Assembly: GCF_963678635.1 (NCBI RefSeq)
Contig: NC_087066.1
Span: 55,260,312-55,324,311 of the forward strand
Source of the DNA: Symsagittifera roscoffensis
Lineage: Eukaryota; Xenacoelomorpha; Acoela; Convolutidae
DNA: 64,000 bases
Direction: 5' to 3'
In this document: piece by piece, positions 1 through 9,286 of the stretch
Layout: each line of letters starts with the position of its first letter
How positions within the stretch are numbered: position 1 is the first letter of the stretch
Position numbers and translations under genes: made by a program
Notes under the pieces: generated by a model
Told to the model about the DNA's origin: nothing
The model's input: the letters and a program-made list of their open reading frames with translations, nothing else
Databases searched by the model: none

Positions 1-1
1 A

Positions 2-1873
2 AATTTATCAGGACCACAAACAAACGATTCAAAATACACAATAAATCAAGTTTTTGACCTCCATGACCCATTAGATACAATACTTTTATCTAAATTCGAA
101 ATTGAAAACATTTTTCTCCCTCCAACAGAAACAATTACAATTTCAACACTAAAACAATACCAAAATCTTGACCCAATAATTCGACAACTAAAATCATGGC
201 ACAAATATAAAACTAAACCTATCAAGGCAGATTCAACCATTCTAGGAAACAAAACACTCCTCCGATACTTTCGCAAATTTAATAACATAACAATTAATGA
301 AACTACAGACCTTTTAGAGTATAACTTAAATGAATCTACAGTCCCTTGTCTCCCTTTAAGTATGATTCTCATAGCTTTTAATATTTCACATACACAAAAT
401 ATTAAAGGACACTCTGGATCAGAAAAAACATATTCAAATTTTATACAAAACTTTTACTTCCCAAATGCACCAATTTGGATAAAAGTACTATGCAATGATT
501 GTATAGTATGTCAACTAAATAAGCCTTACCCAAATCAAAAACAAATAGCACAAAAACAAGATTTTAAAGGACAAAGTTTGTACTTTAATCATCGTATCTC
601 ATTTGATACTAAAGGACCAATTTCACCCTCATCAGAAGGAAACTCCTACATTATGGTAATTGTTGACGCATTTACACATTATGTAGCACTTAACCCAGTA
701 CCACATTGTAACGCTTATTATGCGTACACAACGTTTTATGAACACTGGATAGCAAAATTTGGACTACCAGAAATTTTAGTTACAGACAACGGTACAGAAT
801 TCATAAATAATGAAATCATCACACTATGTCATTTATATAACATTAAACACAAACCACGTACATCTCACGCACCTTGGACAAACGGCTTAGTCGAAGGTAT
901 GAACCGTTCATTACAAGAATATCTTAGATGTATCATCAACGGAAATGATACAAGATATACCGAATGGTCAGCAGATGTAAAATTATTTCCCTTAGCATAT
1001 AATTCACAAATTACGACAACTTTAGGAATGTCACCATACGAAATGGTTTTTAACCAAAAGCCACGCAAACCAATAATGTTTACAGCAAATTCTCATAAAA
1101 ACGCACAAGGTTATTGTCAACCAAATAAAGACTCAATTTGTTATAACCTCCCATTACATACGCACGATGAAGATCATTTTCATCACCCACAAATTCTTAA
1201 ACTAGCCTCCGGTACACACACCGAATGGATTTTAAATAGAGATAAAAAACACAATGAAATTTATCAAAAAATAACAAAAAAATTATTACAAAGACAAAAT
1301 ATTAATGAACAAATCAATTCACGTTTTACACCAGCTTCCGATTTAAAAAATGGAACATTTGTTTTAATACCTAATTTTAATACTCACAAAGGAATTTCTA
1401 AAAAATTACAACCCCTCCGAAAAGGACCCTATCAAATAATTGCAAAACCCACAGATGTCACATATAAAATTATCGACTCAAACAAAAAAGAAATCGTTCA
1501 ACATCGAAACAACCTATTACCTTATTACCCAAAAGAATACGCACTCCGCGAATTAACTCAATTATATTCTTTCACAGGATTAAAAATCATTCAAAACGAA
1601 CCACATTTGAAAAACACAGAACAAAATGATAACCCCACCGAAAATCAAAACACAAAACCAATCGCCACCAAAAACAATACAAAAAACCTAGACCATAAAG
1701 AATCCCCAAAACAAAGAAAAAATAGAAAAATGACCGAACAAATAATACCCCAAGAACATATCGACAAATCAGAACATAGAAAAACAACAAAACTCCGAAA
1801 TCAACCACGTAAAAACTACAAAATATTCATCCCCCAATCTAAAATATTAAAGAAAGTGGAATTTCAAAAGTAA
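2..1873 (+). CDS. pol: pol C-terminal part: RNase H-integrase linker and integrase (5' partial)
   Basis: The frame is open from base 2, so the Met at 362 is internal and this is the last 624 codons of a polyprotein. Integrase inserts the cDNA copy into host DNA. Counting from the Met at 362, the zinc module has H10 and H17 followed by C47 and C50; the catalytic core has D82, D142 (in TDNGTEF) and E178 (in LVEGMNR). The D142-E178 spacing is exactly 35 residues (D,D35E). The C-terminal RKGPYQII stretch is the GPY/F module of Metaviridae integrases. A lysine- and asparagine-rich basic tail of about 100 residues follows and ends in KKVEFQK. No stop or frameshift is visible; copies B and C carry the same region in broken and duplicated form. 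The family is certain; activity cannot be judged without the missing 5' part. Confidence 0.93.
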   Translation, partial: NLSGPQTNDSKYTINQVFDLHDPLDTILLSKFEIENIFLPPTETITISTLKQYQNLDPIIRQLKSWHKYKTKPIKADSTILGNKTLLRYFRKFNNITINETTDLLEYNLNESTVPCLPLSMILIAFNISHTQNIKGHSGSEKTYSNFIQNFYFPNAPIWIKVLCNDCIVCQLNKPYPNQKQIAQKQDFKGQSLYFNHRISFDTKGPISPSSEGNSYIMVIVDAFTHYVALNPVPHCNAYYAYTTFYEHWIAKFGLPEILVTDNGTEFINNEIITLCHLYNIKHKPRTSHAPWTNGLVEGMNRSLQEYLRCIINGNDTRYTEWSADVKLFPLAYNSQITTTLGMSPYEMVFNQKPRKPIMFTANSHKNAQGYCQPNKDSICYNLPLHTHDEDHFHHPQILKLASGTHTEWILNRDKKHNEIYQKITKKLLQRQNINEQINSRFTPASDLKNGTFVLIPNFNTHKGISKKLQPLRKGPYQIIAKPTDVTYKIIDSNKKEIVQHRNNLLPYYPKEYALRELTQLYSFTGLKIIQNEPHLKNTEQNDNPTENQNTKPIATKNNTKNLDHKESPKQRKNRKMTEQIIPQEHIDKSEHRKTTKLRNQPRKNYKIFIPQSKILKKVEFQK

Positions 1874-2697
1874 TTTTAACTTTATACTTCACAATCTTGA
1901 AACCTCCGAAACATTTTTCATTTACATTTTTCAAAATAACATGCTGACACGTACGCAATAATTCTAGTTCAAAATAGACCAATAGGATTCATCCAATCCG
2001 TCACTTTCTCTAACTCAAACTAAGATCAATTAGACGAATGATATAGAACTCCAGGCACATCTATAACTATAGTTTTACGACCTCCAGGTCAAAAATAAGC
2101 AAACCACTCCAACTTGACAACTAAAATAAATATCACCATAATACCGTACCCCTCCCTTATCTAATAACCCAAAGATCAACAATATTTCCCCAACTCAGAC
2201 CACGAATACCCCCAAAACAAATTTGTTAACTTAGCCTAAAGTAACAAAATGAGAATTTTAATTAGCCTAAAGTATAAAAATCTCACCATACCCGGATCAT
2301 TTGACAAACAAAAATAAAGAAAAAGACGACCTCCCGATCACCATAAAAATTGCCCCCAACAATTTTTTACAAAACTCAACCCACTTGTCAAAAAACTAAT
2401 AAATAATTCGACCACACTTGAAAATCGCCCCAAACAGCAAAAAATATTCGACCAAGAGATCATTTCTTAAATGCTCTTCTCTCAAACAGTCACTAAAATT
2501 TTCATAAATCTTAAACATTTTTTTACGATACTTGAAACCTTTATAATATTTCTTTTTGATATACTTGAATCTTTTCTAATAATCTTAATCATTTTTTGTA
2601 ACATTTTTTAAATTTTCTACACTATCTTCGAACTAATTCTCCAACTTTCCAAAACCCTTGATTATATCCACAGGTACGATCCATACAACTTGTCTAA
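1874..2697 (+). other. Conserved noncoding pol-to-env spacer of copy A
   Basis: About 820 bp with no supportable ORF. It is not random filler: blocks of it recur in copies B and C. TAGCCTAAAGTA occurs twice (2232-2243 and 2263-2274), and a block around 2045-2100 holds two CTCCAGG motifs separated by TCTATAACT and followed by AAAAATAAGC; the equivalent block in copy C lies at 44330-44395. The spacer ends in a splice-acceptor-like site at 2673, just before the sORF. A role as intron sequence of a spliced env mRNA and as an RNA signal is inference. Confidence 0.7.
2655..2680 (+). promoter_or_regulatory. Candidate splice acceptor for the env-region mRNA
   Basis: The sequence reads CTTGAT, then a short pyrimidine-containing stretch, then CAG/GTACGA, with the cut after 2673. 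Copies B (19371-19385) and C (43814-43827) keep a CAG followed by GTACGA or GTACGAA and a preceding CCTTGA although the neighbouring bases differ. The first ATG after the site is the sORF start at 2698. Env genes of Ty3/gypsy errantiviruses are known to use spliced mRNAs; use of this site here is inferred. Confidence 0.5.
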
Positions 2698-2886
2698 ATG
2701 ATACGAACAATTTTCAGTAGAACTGATATTTTTTTATTGTTTGTAATTTTCTTAACATTTTTATCATCCCTCATTTTGACAATATGCAAACGTATAAAGA
2801 AAGCAATCATCACATTTGCCCTAGCAACAATTTTTCTAATTATTTTTTTGGAAGAATATTATAATAAACATAAACTTTCTCACTAA
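2698..2886 (+). CDS. sORF: small two-helix membrane-type protein, 62 aa
   Basis: Function unknown. The protein begins MIRTIFSRTDIF, then has a hydrophobic segment (about residues 11-29), a basic turn (CKRIKK) and a second hydrophobic segment (about 36-50), followed by an acidic/charged tail. It looks like a small hairpin membrane protein. The start is the first ATG after the candidate splice acceptor. Copy C has the same ORF at 43632-43793; within its first 15 codons six codons differ and all six differences are silent, which argues for selection on the protein. Its end overlaps the open frame of ORFX (+1 here; the same frame in copy B; shifted the other way in copy C), so a join by frameshift or readthrough is possible but not shown. 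It could instead act as an upstream ORF. Confidence 0.65.
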   Translation: MIRTIFSRTDIFLLFVIFLTFLSSLILTICKRIKKAIITFALATIFLIIFLEEYYNKHKLSH

Positions 2887-4024
2887 AGTAATAATTCAAA
2901 ATCTATCAAAAATTGCTACCCAACAGTCACAAAGTCAGTCTTCACCGACATCATCCCAAGATAACCCAACACCACCTTCAACTACTCAAAATCCTCAAAC
3001 ATCTACACGAATTTCTTTTCAAGATAATCCATACACTTTTGAAGAACGGCACGCTCGTTTATCTGAACCACTAGAACCAGTTCAACGACAAGCATCTCTA
3101 AGTGAACCAACATATAACTTTTACCCAACACTACCACAAGAACTAAGTAAAATACGACACCTTAGTCAAAACCAAAACACAACAGAAATAAATAGACAAA
3201 TTATACATCCTCGACGAAATAGAAATTTTCAAACTCCCCGAGTTCATTTTGAAATACCTCAATCACCATCACAGAGCACTCCAGAAAATCCCACTGGTAT
3301 TACACCAGAAACCCCTACACTTTTTTCACAACGAAGCACTTCAAGCCTACCCTCAGATTACTTAGGTTCAACACCAACATCTGAGCAAATACGTGAAAAT
3401 CCTTTCAACCCCACAAACCAAACATCACGATTACCATATTGGACTACACATTCATTCACACAAGGTGAACCAAATTTAGTCAATGACCCCATAGACATTT
3501 CTACAGATACAACATCTTCATCACTACCCGAAACATTATCACTTCCATCAACACCATCAATTAGTCAAATTTCACCGACACCCCTTAACTTAAATTTTCC
3601 AAACACTCTCGACGCAAGATACCGAGAACAATCATTAACAAATATTCCTTTAAGATTAGATTGGAATACATTTACAGCACCTCCACCATTATTTGGACAA
3701 CATCAAGAAAGTAACCGCCTTCATAACTGGGCACTTAATAGATTACAATATCGCCAAGATATTCACAACGATATCCGTGATCACAATATTCAAATACTCC
3801 AACAAAACAGTTTACAATTAAAGTTTGAAATAACAGTTAAGTTAAACAATATTACTCAACATCCCTACCCATTAAACCCACCTAATATAACAGCTCAATC
3901 ACTACCACCACCGTTTATAACTACTGAAGTAATATATAAATACGACAGATATACCAAAAACACAATTGGTTACATTACATTTTATAATCCATACTCAGGA
4001 TTATCATACACATGTATATTCTAA
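2840..4024 (+). CDS. ORFX: 394-codon Met-free open frame between sORF and env
   Basis: The frame is open from after a TAA at 2837-2839 to a TAA at 4022-4024. It contains no methionine codon, so ATG-based gene finders miss it. The product would have an S/T/P/Q-rich, probably disordered first half, a conserved DNPYTFEERHARLSEPLEP segment near 3025-3080, and a more structured end (LDWNTFTAPPPLFGQH to YNPYSGLSYTCIF). The segments recur as protein in copies B and C with many silent changes. In copy B an ATG (19150-19148) opens the homologous frame, but neither A nor C has it. Translation might begin at a non-AUG codon, by frameshift from sORF, or on a spliced message. No family recognised. The env ATG lies inside its last codons. 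Confidence 0.6.
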   Translation, partial: LFFWKNIIININFLTKVIIQNLSKIATQQSQSQSSPTSSQDNPTPPSTTQNPQTSTRISFQDNPYTFEERHARLSEPLEPVQRQASLSEPTYNFYPTLPQELSKIRHLSQNQNTTEINRQIIHPRRNRNFQTPRVHFEIPQSPSQSTPENPTGITPETPTLFSQRSTSSLPSDYLGSTPTSEQIRENPFNPTNQTSRLPYWTTHSFTQGEPNLVNDPIDISTDTTSSSLPETLSLPSTPSISQISPTPLNLNFPNTLDARYREQSLTNIPLRLDWNTFTAPPPLFGQHQESNRLHNWALNRLQYRQDIHNDIRDHNIQILQQNSLQLKFEITVKLNNITQHPYPLNPPNITAQSLPPPFITTEVIYKYDRYTKNTIGYITFYNPYSGLSYTCIF

Positions 4025-6630
4025 AATTATTAATTTTTCTCCAACTCCTTTTTCTAGTAATCTCAAATCAAAACATAAACCCTTCCCCCCGTACAGGACC
4101 ACAAGATTTATTAGTAACACATTACGATTGTGAAGAAAATGAACAAAAAACACTACACAAATATGCAATAAATCAAGTATCACAATGTGAAACAGAACCA
4201 CAAGCTATAGAAACCACAAATGTAATAGCAACACTCTATTCAAAAGCCCGAGCAACAACAGTTACAGGTTATAAATTCACAGCAACATTTTCCGAAAAGA
4301 AAGTACATTGTTCACAAGTCTCGAACGGAAACAAAAAACGACTTGACCATGAATCATTCTATCAGAGTAATATAGAACGTCTTTTACATCTCAATCCCGA
4401 CGATTGTAAAAATGAATTACTCAGACTAAACATCACACAAAATAAAAACTCCGAAAGAAAGTTAGTAAACTTTCAAGTTTTTTCAGACTCTGTACATCAA
4501 TCACAACTTGAAAGACACCAAGGACATATAAAACTCGACGACAAATACCCGTATAACGGCGCACACGGACGATTAACCTATGACCTACACGATAAACATT
4601 GGATACCACACATTGGTATAAATAACCCATCAAACTGCAAAGCAGACACGAAAAATAAAGGATACCAAGAAATAATGTTTTTCGATTGGAAAATACAACT
4701 CGAAAAAATACAACTCACACGAGATTTATCAGATAATACAATGATATATCAAGGAATCCGATTACCTTGTAAAAATGATCAAGGTTATTGCGATCCTACA
4801 ACGAGAACACAAGCAACAATTGTTTGGTTCCCCGAAGATACATGTACGACATTTCAAGTAGCAAGAATACACGCTCGTATGATAAAATTTCACGAAAAAT
4901 ACTTTATACAATCAATTCCATATGAACAAGTACATCCATCACGAAAACAAAGTACTAATTTTAGAAACATACACAATATAGAAAATAAATTGACACGTTT
5001 TCAAATATATCAAGAAACAGAACTTGCATGTAAATACAGGAATCCACTTCACAGAACACAATACTCTGAAATATTAGTTGAATACGAAAAAGGATTCGAC
5101 ATGACCACTGGAAAAATAAAAATTGACCCATATGCCACAGGTCATCCTCCAAACGAAGGAACATCATATATACCAGTTAATTTTGAAAAAAGCAACGGAC
5201 AACCTGGTGGACATCTAAAACCCCATGACACCAGAAGCACACGCTTACAAGAATTATCACTAATGAATACTACATATTTCGGTAATATTCACTATAATAT
5301 TCATTTAGATATGAAACTAGATTATACAATTAGCCGAATTTTTCAAGAAATGTCACTCTCCGAATTAGAAACACTACACCAACTATGCGAATTAGAACGA
5401 ACACAAATATTACAATCACTTGCACTAGCAGTATTAAAAATACCCTATGCAGGATACTTATTATCAGGAAATAGATCAAATTTTTTAGACTATGAAGGAA
5501 ACATCCTATGGTTTTATACTTGCACTAAAAAAGTATCACCACTATACGTTTTTGAAGATAAACGATGTTATAAAAGAATTCCTATCTTTTATAAGAATAA
5601 AGTACATTTCGTGGACACACTTTCACGAAGAACCTATTTCTGGGATACCGCAGTCCCATGTGGATCAGAAAATAGCCACAATGTAGTACAACTAAACCCT
5701 GATGAAAATAAATATTATCTTCTCACTCCATATCCCACACTAATGCAATCACTCAAAAAATTTTCACCAGAAAGCATTCGCGCTATTGCTCGAAACCCAA
5801 ATATAGACTTACAATCAATAGGAATATACTCAAAATCAGATATTCAACATCACATTAGAACACAACAATTCCAAGAATTATTAACACAAATGGACACTAT
5901 ACAAAGGCAATCAATTGACCAAAATCTACGCAAACTTGCAGAAACCGCAGGATTTGCCGATATCTACACGCAAGACTATAGCGGATATTTTCAAGACATT
6001 AAAGATTATATATATCTAAACGGTGAAAAATACCGTCCCCAAGATATATCACCAATCAACATTTTTAGCTTTGTTACACTCAAAAATGAAATCCTTGATT
6101 TTCTAGGATGGCCCTACTACATCTTAGAAAAATTGACTATTTTATACGCAATGTTTAACTTTATTGGATTTCTTTTCTCACTTTTAAAAGGAATCTACAA
6201 TACATGTGCTATGCACACACAAGTAAATAGACAAGCAAGCGTAGCACGCATACTCTTTGCAGGATTTTTTGGAATTTTTTCTACATCTATAAACAAAATT
6301 CTTTTAGACGCACAAATAAAAGAATACAACACAAAAATAGCAACACGACAGAACACATACGACGAAGAACATAACAATGTAGACACAACGCCAACGGCAC
6401 CACAATTACCACCCCTACCACATAACCATCCACTATCCCTAGTCCCACGAAATTTTCGAAATTTAGCAATCACACATAATCCAAATTTTCGACTCACCAC
6501 ATCACAAAGTCCCATCCAACATATAATGACACACCAGTCACAAGATGATAATACTTATGAACAAATTATTGAACAACCCCATACCACCGCTTTTCAGTCT
6601 CAAAATAATAATTTTTTTAGCCCACGATGA
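4012..6630 (+). CDS. env: Env-like membrane glycoprotein, 872 aa, intact
   Basis: Begins with a hydrophobic signal-peptide-like stretch (residues 2-20), followed by a long cysteine-containing ectodomain with several N-X-S/T sites. A conserved centre lies near residues 480-560 (LWFYTCTKK, then CYKRIPIFY and AVPCG). A long hydrophobic segment at about 700-730 (LTILYAMFNFIGFLFSLL) and a second at about 745-765 are followed by a polar C-terminal tail of about 100 residues. This is the layout of a type I viral fusion/attachment protein and its place after pol fits env. Family is uncertain: spacing of the Cys-rich centre recalls glycoproteins of chuvirus/mononegavirus origin that LTR elements have captured, but a profile search would be needed. 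Its ATG overlaps the ORFX end by 13 nt, and its stop overlaps the ORF3 start as ATGA. Copies B and C have broken versions. Confidence 0.75.
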   Translation: MYILKLLIFLQLLFLVISNQNINPSPRTGPQDLLVTHYDCEENEQKTLHKYAINQVSQCETEPQAIETTNVIATLYSKARATTVTGYKFTATFSEKKVHCSQVSNGNKKRLDHESFYQSNIERLLHLNPDDCKNELLRLNITQNKNSERKLVNFQVFSDSVHQSQLERHQGHIKLDDKYPYNGAHGRLTYDLHDKHWIPHIGINNPSNCKADTKNKGYQEIMFFDWKIQLEKIQLTRDLSDNTMIYQGIRLPCKNDQGYCDPTTRTQATIVWFPEDTCTTFQVARIHARMIKFHEKYFIQSIPYEQVHPSRKQSTNFRNIHNIENKLTRFQIYQETELACKYRNPLHRTQYSEILVEYEKGFDMTTGKIKIDPYATGHPPNEGTSYIPVNFEKSNGQPGGHLKPHDTRSTRLQELSLMNTTYFGNIHYNIHLDMKLDYTISRIFQEMSLSELETLHQLCELERTQILQSLALAVLKIPYAGYLLSGNRSNFLDYEGNILWFYTCTKKVSPLYVFEDKRCYKRIPIFYKNKVHFVDTLSRRTYFWDTAVPCGSENSHNVVQLNPDENKYYLLTPYPTLMQSLKKFSPESIRAIARNPNIDLQSIGIYSKSDIQHHIRTQQFQELLTQMDTIQRQSIDQNLRKLAETAGFADIYTQDYSGYFQDIKDYIYLNGEKYRPQDISPINIFSFVTLKNEILDFLGWPYYILEKLTILYAMFNFIGFLFSLLKGIYNTCAMHTQVNRQASVARILFAGFFGIFSTSINKILLDAQIKEYNTKIATRQNTYDEEHNNVDTTPTAPQLPPLPHNHPLSLVPRNFRNLAITHNPNFRLTTSQSPIQHIMTHQSQDDNTYEQIIEQPHTTAFQSQNNNFFSPR

Positions 6631-8432
6631 GCCGACAACTTGGATCACTACACCGATCAAATTCCCACCCAACCAATCTTACCTCTCCAATCCCAATAAT
6701 ACCACTTTTTGCTTTTCCGCCACCCGATTTCCCATCTAGTAATGTAACATCAGGCATGAATTCCGACACTAATTCACACATCTCAGTTTTATACTCCATC
6801 TCACAACTCAATAACCCGAATATTGAAACCCCCGATGAATTTGCCGATTCAGAACCATCCCCATCCAATAATTTTCATAGCTCTTCTAATTTTTCTCAAC
6901 CCCCTTTTCAACCCATATTATCCAATAACCCTGACCCAATCACTTCCACACCCTCTTATGCTTCCCAAGTTACCCCAACCTACTCCTCATATCATTCTGA
7001 CCAATCATCTCATTCTCCAGACACCCCCCGAATCTCCCCAGAGCTAGATAATTTTATTACCCTCCAACAACAACCCTACCACCTTCATACCCCAACCATA
7101 AACCAAATCTCTTCCACAATAAATTCATCCAACCCCCCTACCCCTACACCCTCTTCAAATTATACTGAATCATTAGCACCGTCATCCACATCCACTGAAT
7201 CTTCACTCAACACTAATAGAGCTTATCGCACTTTTAAAAGAAAGTTCCCCAACCATCCTTTCCCAGCAAAACCAGGAACAGCCCGTGAATACATCAACCA
7301 TCCCAAGCATACTAACACAAAAGAATTTTTAGCCATCACCTTACCCTCATTCCCACAATACACCTTAAACACCCCTCACGACACTAACGAAACACGCAAC
7401 TTTGTAGACGAATACGTTTTAATGCCCACTCTCTCTTGGACCTCATATTATCATTTCACTAACCCTCTTTGCTTACCTTTATCCAGCACTCACATCGATA
7501 TAGAGCGAAATAAAGACATGCTATATCGACTCACTACACCACTAACCGCTAGACAATTTACTTACATTGGATATAAAAAATCACTAAAAACACACACTGC
7601 ACCTAGAGCTAATGAATATACACTAGAATACTATGATCACAACATCATCAGAGCTAACCAAGATCAATTCTTAGACGACGATCGCTTCGCTAATCCACAA
7701 ATCACCGAGAAATTTTTCATCAAGACACCATATGTATTTACACTAAACATCTTCGACCGTAAGTTTGACCACATTATTTCAGAAGCACTAACAGACACAC
7801 AAGCATACGAAAGTTTTAAAGAACGCTTCCAAATATTTTCACTAACCTTTCATTTCCTTGCACCACACGAAAGAGATTTGCACTGCTCACACGATATTAT
7901 GTTGCGCACTAAACAAACCCACACATACAGTTATTATCCTTTCATCCAAAATCACTTTGATCTACACACACCCTCTAGACAACCACACCATCGTTTTCAA
8001 TTCATTAATTCAAAATACACTTCACCATTTTTCCTAAATTTCACATATTGTATTAAAGATACTAACCTCCATGGTATTCTTCGTAATTATGATCCCATAA
8101 CCCAAATGTACATCTTCTGTCCCATCACCAAGACCTTCAACGCCGAAGAATCCCGACCCTTCCTTATCCCGCACGAGTTTGTACAACCTATAGAAATCCC
8201 AATATTAGAATTCATCCACAACACTAAATTCAATCACAAATTATATAACCTAATCCAAAACACACCTTATGAATTTGCAGTTGGCACTGAAGAACTAACC
8301 ACCATTAAGGCACTTCAATTGCTTTGGCCACTACTTCAGACTAAAAACATCATCCGCATCTTAGCTAAACTACTAACAACTTCAGATCTCATCCACGACA
8401 TCTTCCCCCACGGTTTTTTCCCCGACGACTAA
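6627..8432 (+). CDS. ORF3: unknown 601 aa protein downstream of env
   Basis: No family recognised. Residues 1-190 are rich in Ser, Thr, Pro and Asn and look disordered. From about residue 198 (NRAYRTFKRKFPNHPF) to the end lies a conserved, folded-looking domain rich in aromatic residues and His, with little net hydrophobicity and no membrane segment. The start ATG shares its bases with the env stop (ATGA), and this overlap is kept in all three copies (15228-15231 and 40141-40144), pointing to termination-reinitiation. A splice-donor-like CAG/GTAAGT starts directly after the TAA. Copies B and C contain interrupted versions whose domains align along the full length. Possible roles (matrix, accessory or host-interaction protein) are only guesses. 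Confidence 0.75.
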   Translation: MSRQLGSLHRSNSHPTNLTSPIPIIPLFAFPPPDFPSSNVTSGMNSDTNSHISVLYSISQLNNPNIETPDEFADSEPSPSNNFHSSSNFSQPPFQPILSNNPDPITSTPSYASQVTPTYSSYHSDQSSHSPDTPRISPELDNFITLQQQPYHLHTPTINQISSTINSSNPPTPTPSSNYTESLAPSSTSTESSLNTNRAYRTFKRKFPNHPFPAKPGTAREYINHPKHTNTKEFLAITLPSFPQYTLNTPHDTNETRNFVDEYVLMPTLSWTSYYHFTNPLCLPLSSTHIDIERNKDMLYRLTTPLTARQFTYIGYKKSLKTHTAPRANEYTLEYYDHNIIRANQDQFLDDDRFANPQITEKFFIKTPYVFTLNIFDRKFDHIISEALTDTQAYESFKERFQIFSLTFHFLAPHERDLHCSHDIMLRTKQTHTYSYYPFIQNHFDLHTPSRQPHHRFQFINSKYTSPFFLNFTYCIKDTNLHGILRNYDPITQMYIFCPITKTFNAEESRPFLIPHEFVQPIEIPILEFIHNTKFNHKLYNLIQNTPYEFAVGTEELTTIKALQLLWPLLQTKNIIRILAKLLTTSDLIHDIFPHGFFPDD

Positions 8433-8441
8433 CAGGTAAGT
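8433..8441 (+). promoter_or_regulatory. Splice-donor-like site directly after ORF3
   Basis: CAG/GTAAGT follows the ORF3 stop codon, with the cut after 8435. The copy C equivalent is AAG/GTATTT with the same following TATGAATT context; copy B has the GT changed to GC. An acceptor-like pyrimidine tract ending in TTTAG lies near 8500-8520. A short 3' UTR intron would fit, but no transcript evidence is available. Confidence 0.4.
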
Positions 8442-9286
8442 ATGAATTAAATGAATATTCCTAACTAATTACAATATTAAAAACTCACCATTCTTTATCC
8501 ATGTTTTCTTTAGATTTTTAGCCTTCATCCGACAATCACCTACAAAAACCACAAAAGACAAATAAAAATCGCAAATTTCATCAAACAATTTTAAAATTCT
8601 ATCATTAATCTCTTACACTTATAAATTATTAAATTTAATACCAATGCAGTAAATTCGTCTATAAAATTTTCCCTCCAAGCATTAAATCTAATTATGATGA
8701 AAATTTGTAACTTAAAATTCCCCCATAACTAGCAGTAAATTTCCAAATTCTATGTAATAAATTGATTAAATGCAAATGCAGTACTAACCTTTTGATATTT
8801 TCATTCACTCGCACAGAAATTCTATCCACACTCGCACAGCTCGCCCACGAAGAATTGTTTAAAATAATGAATTTCAGTTTCAAGTTTTCTCACTCAACAA
8901 CTCTAACATAAGATAACATGTTTCAAACTTTCCTTTAACCCGGTTGGAAAGGAATCATATACTAAACAAAACTAACCAACGCAGCTTACTAAATACCACA
9001 AATCATAGAATAACAGCATGACTAAGAAAAGAAAACCAACGGTACCCAAACCGGATTAACCCAGTTTGAAACTGGATAATTTATTCTTTTGAAGACTATT
9101 ATAAAGTCTCAGAAAGAAATAATAAAACACAAAAAAGTCGAAAGACAAACCCATACCACGAACAATTTACTTTTTGAAAAAAGGACAAAACCAACAAGAC
9201 ATAAGAAAGACCACAACAAACCCAACATAAAACGTTGTCACATAACAGGACCCCTCACAAAAACCGCATGAAATCATACTCCCACT

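Noticed and set aside
362-364. ATG at 362 as the start of a separate integrase gene
   Set aside because: The same frame is open from base 2 with typical pol linker sequence, so this Met is internal to the polyprotein.
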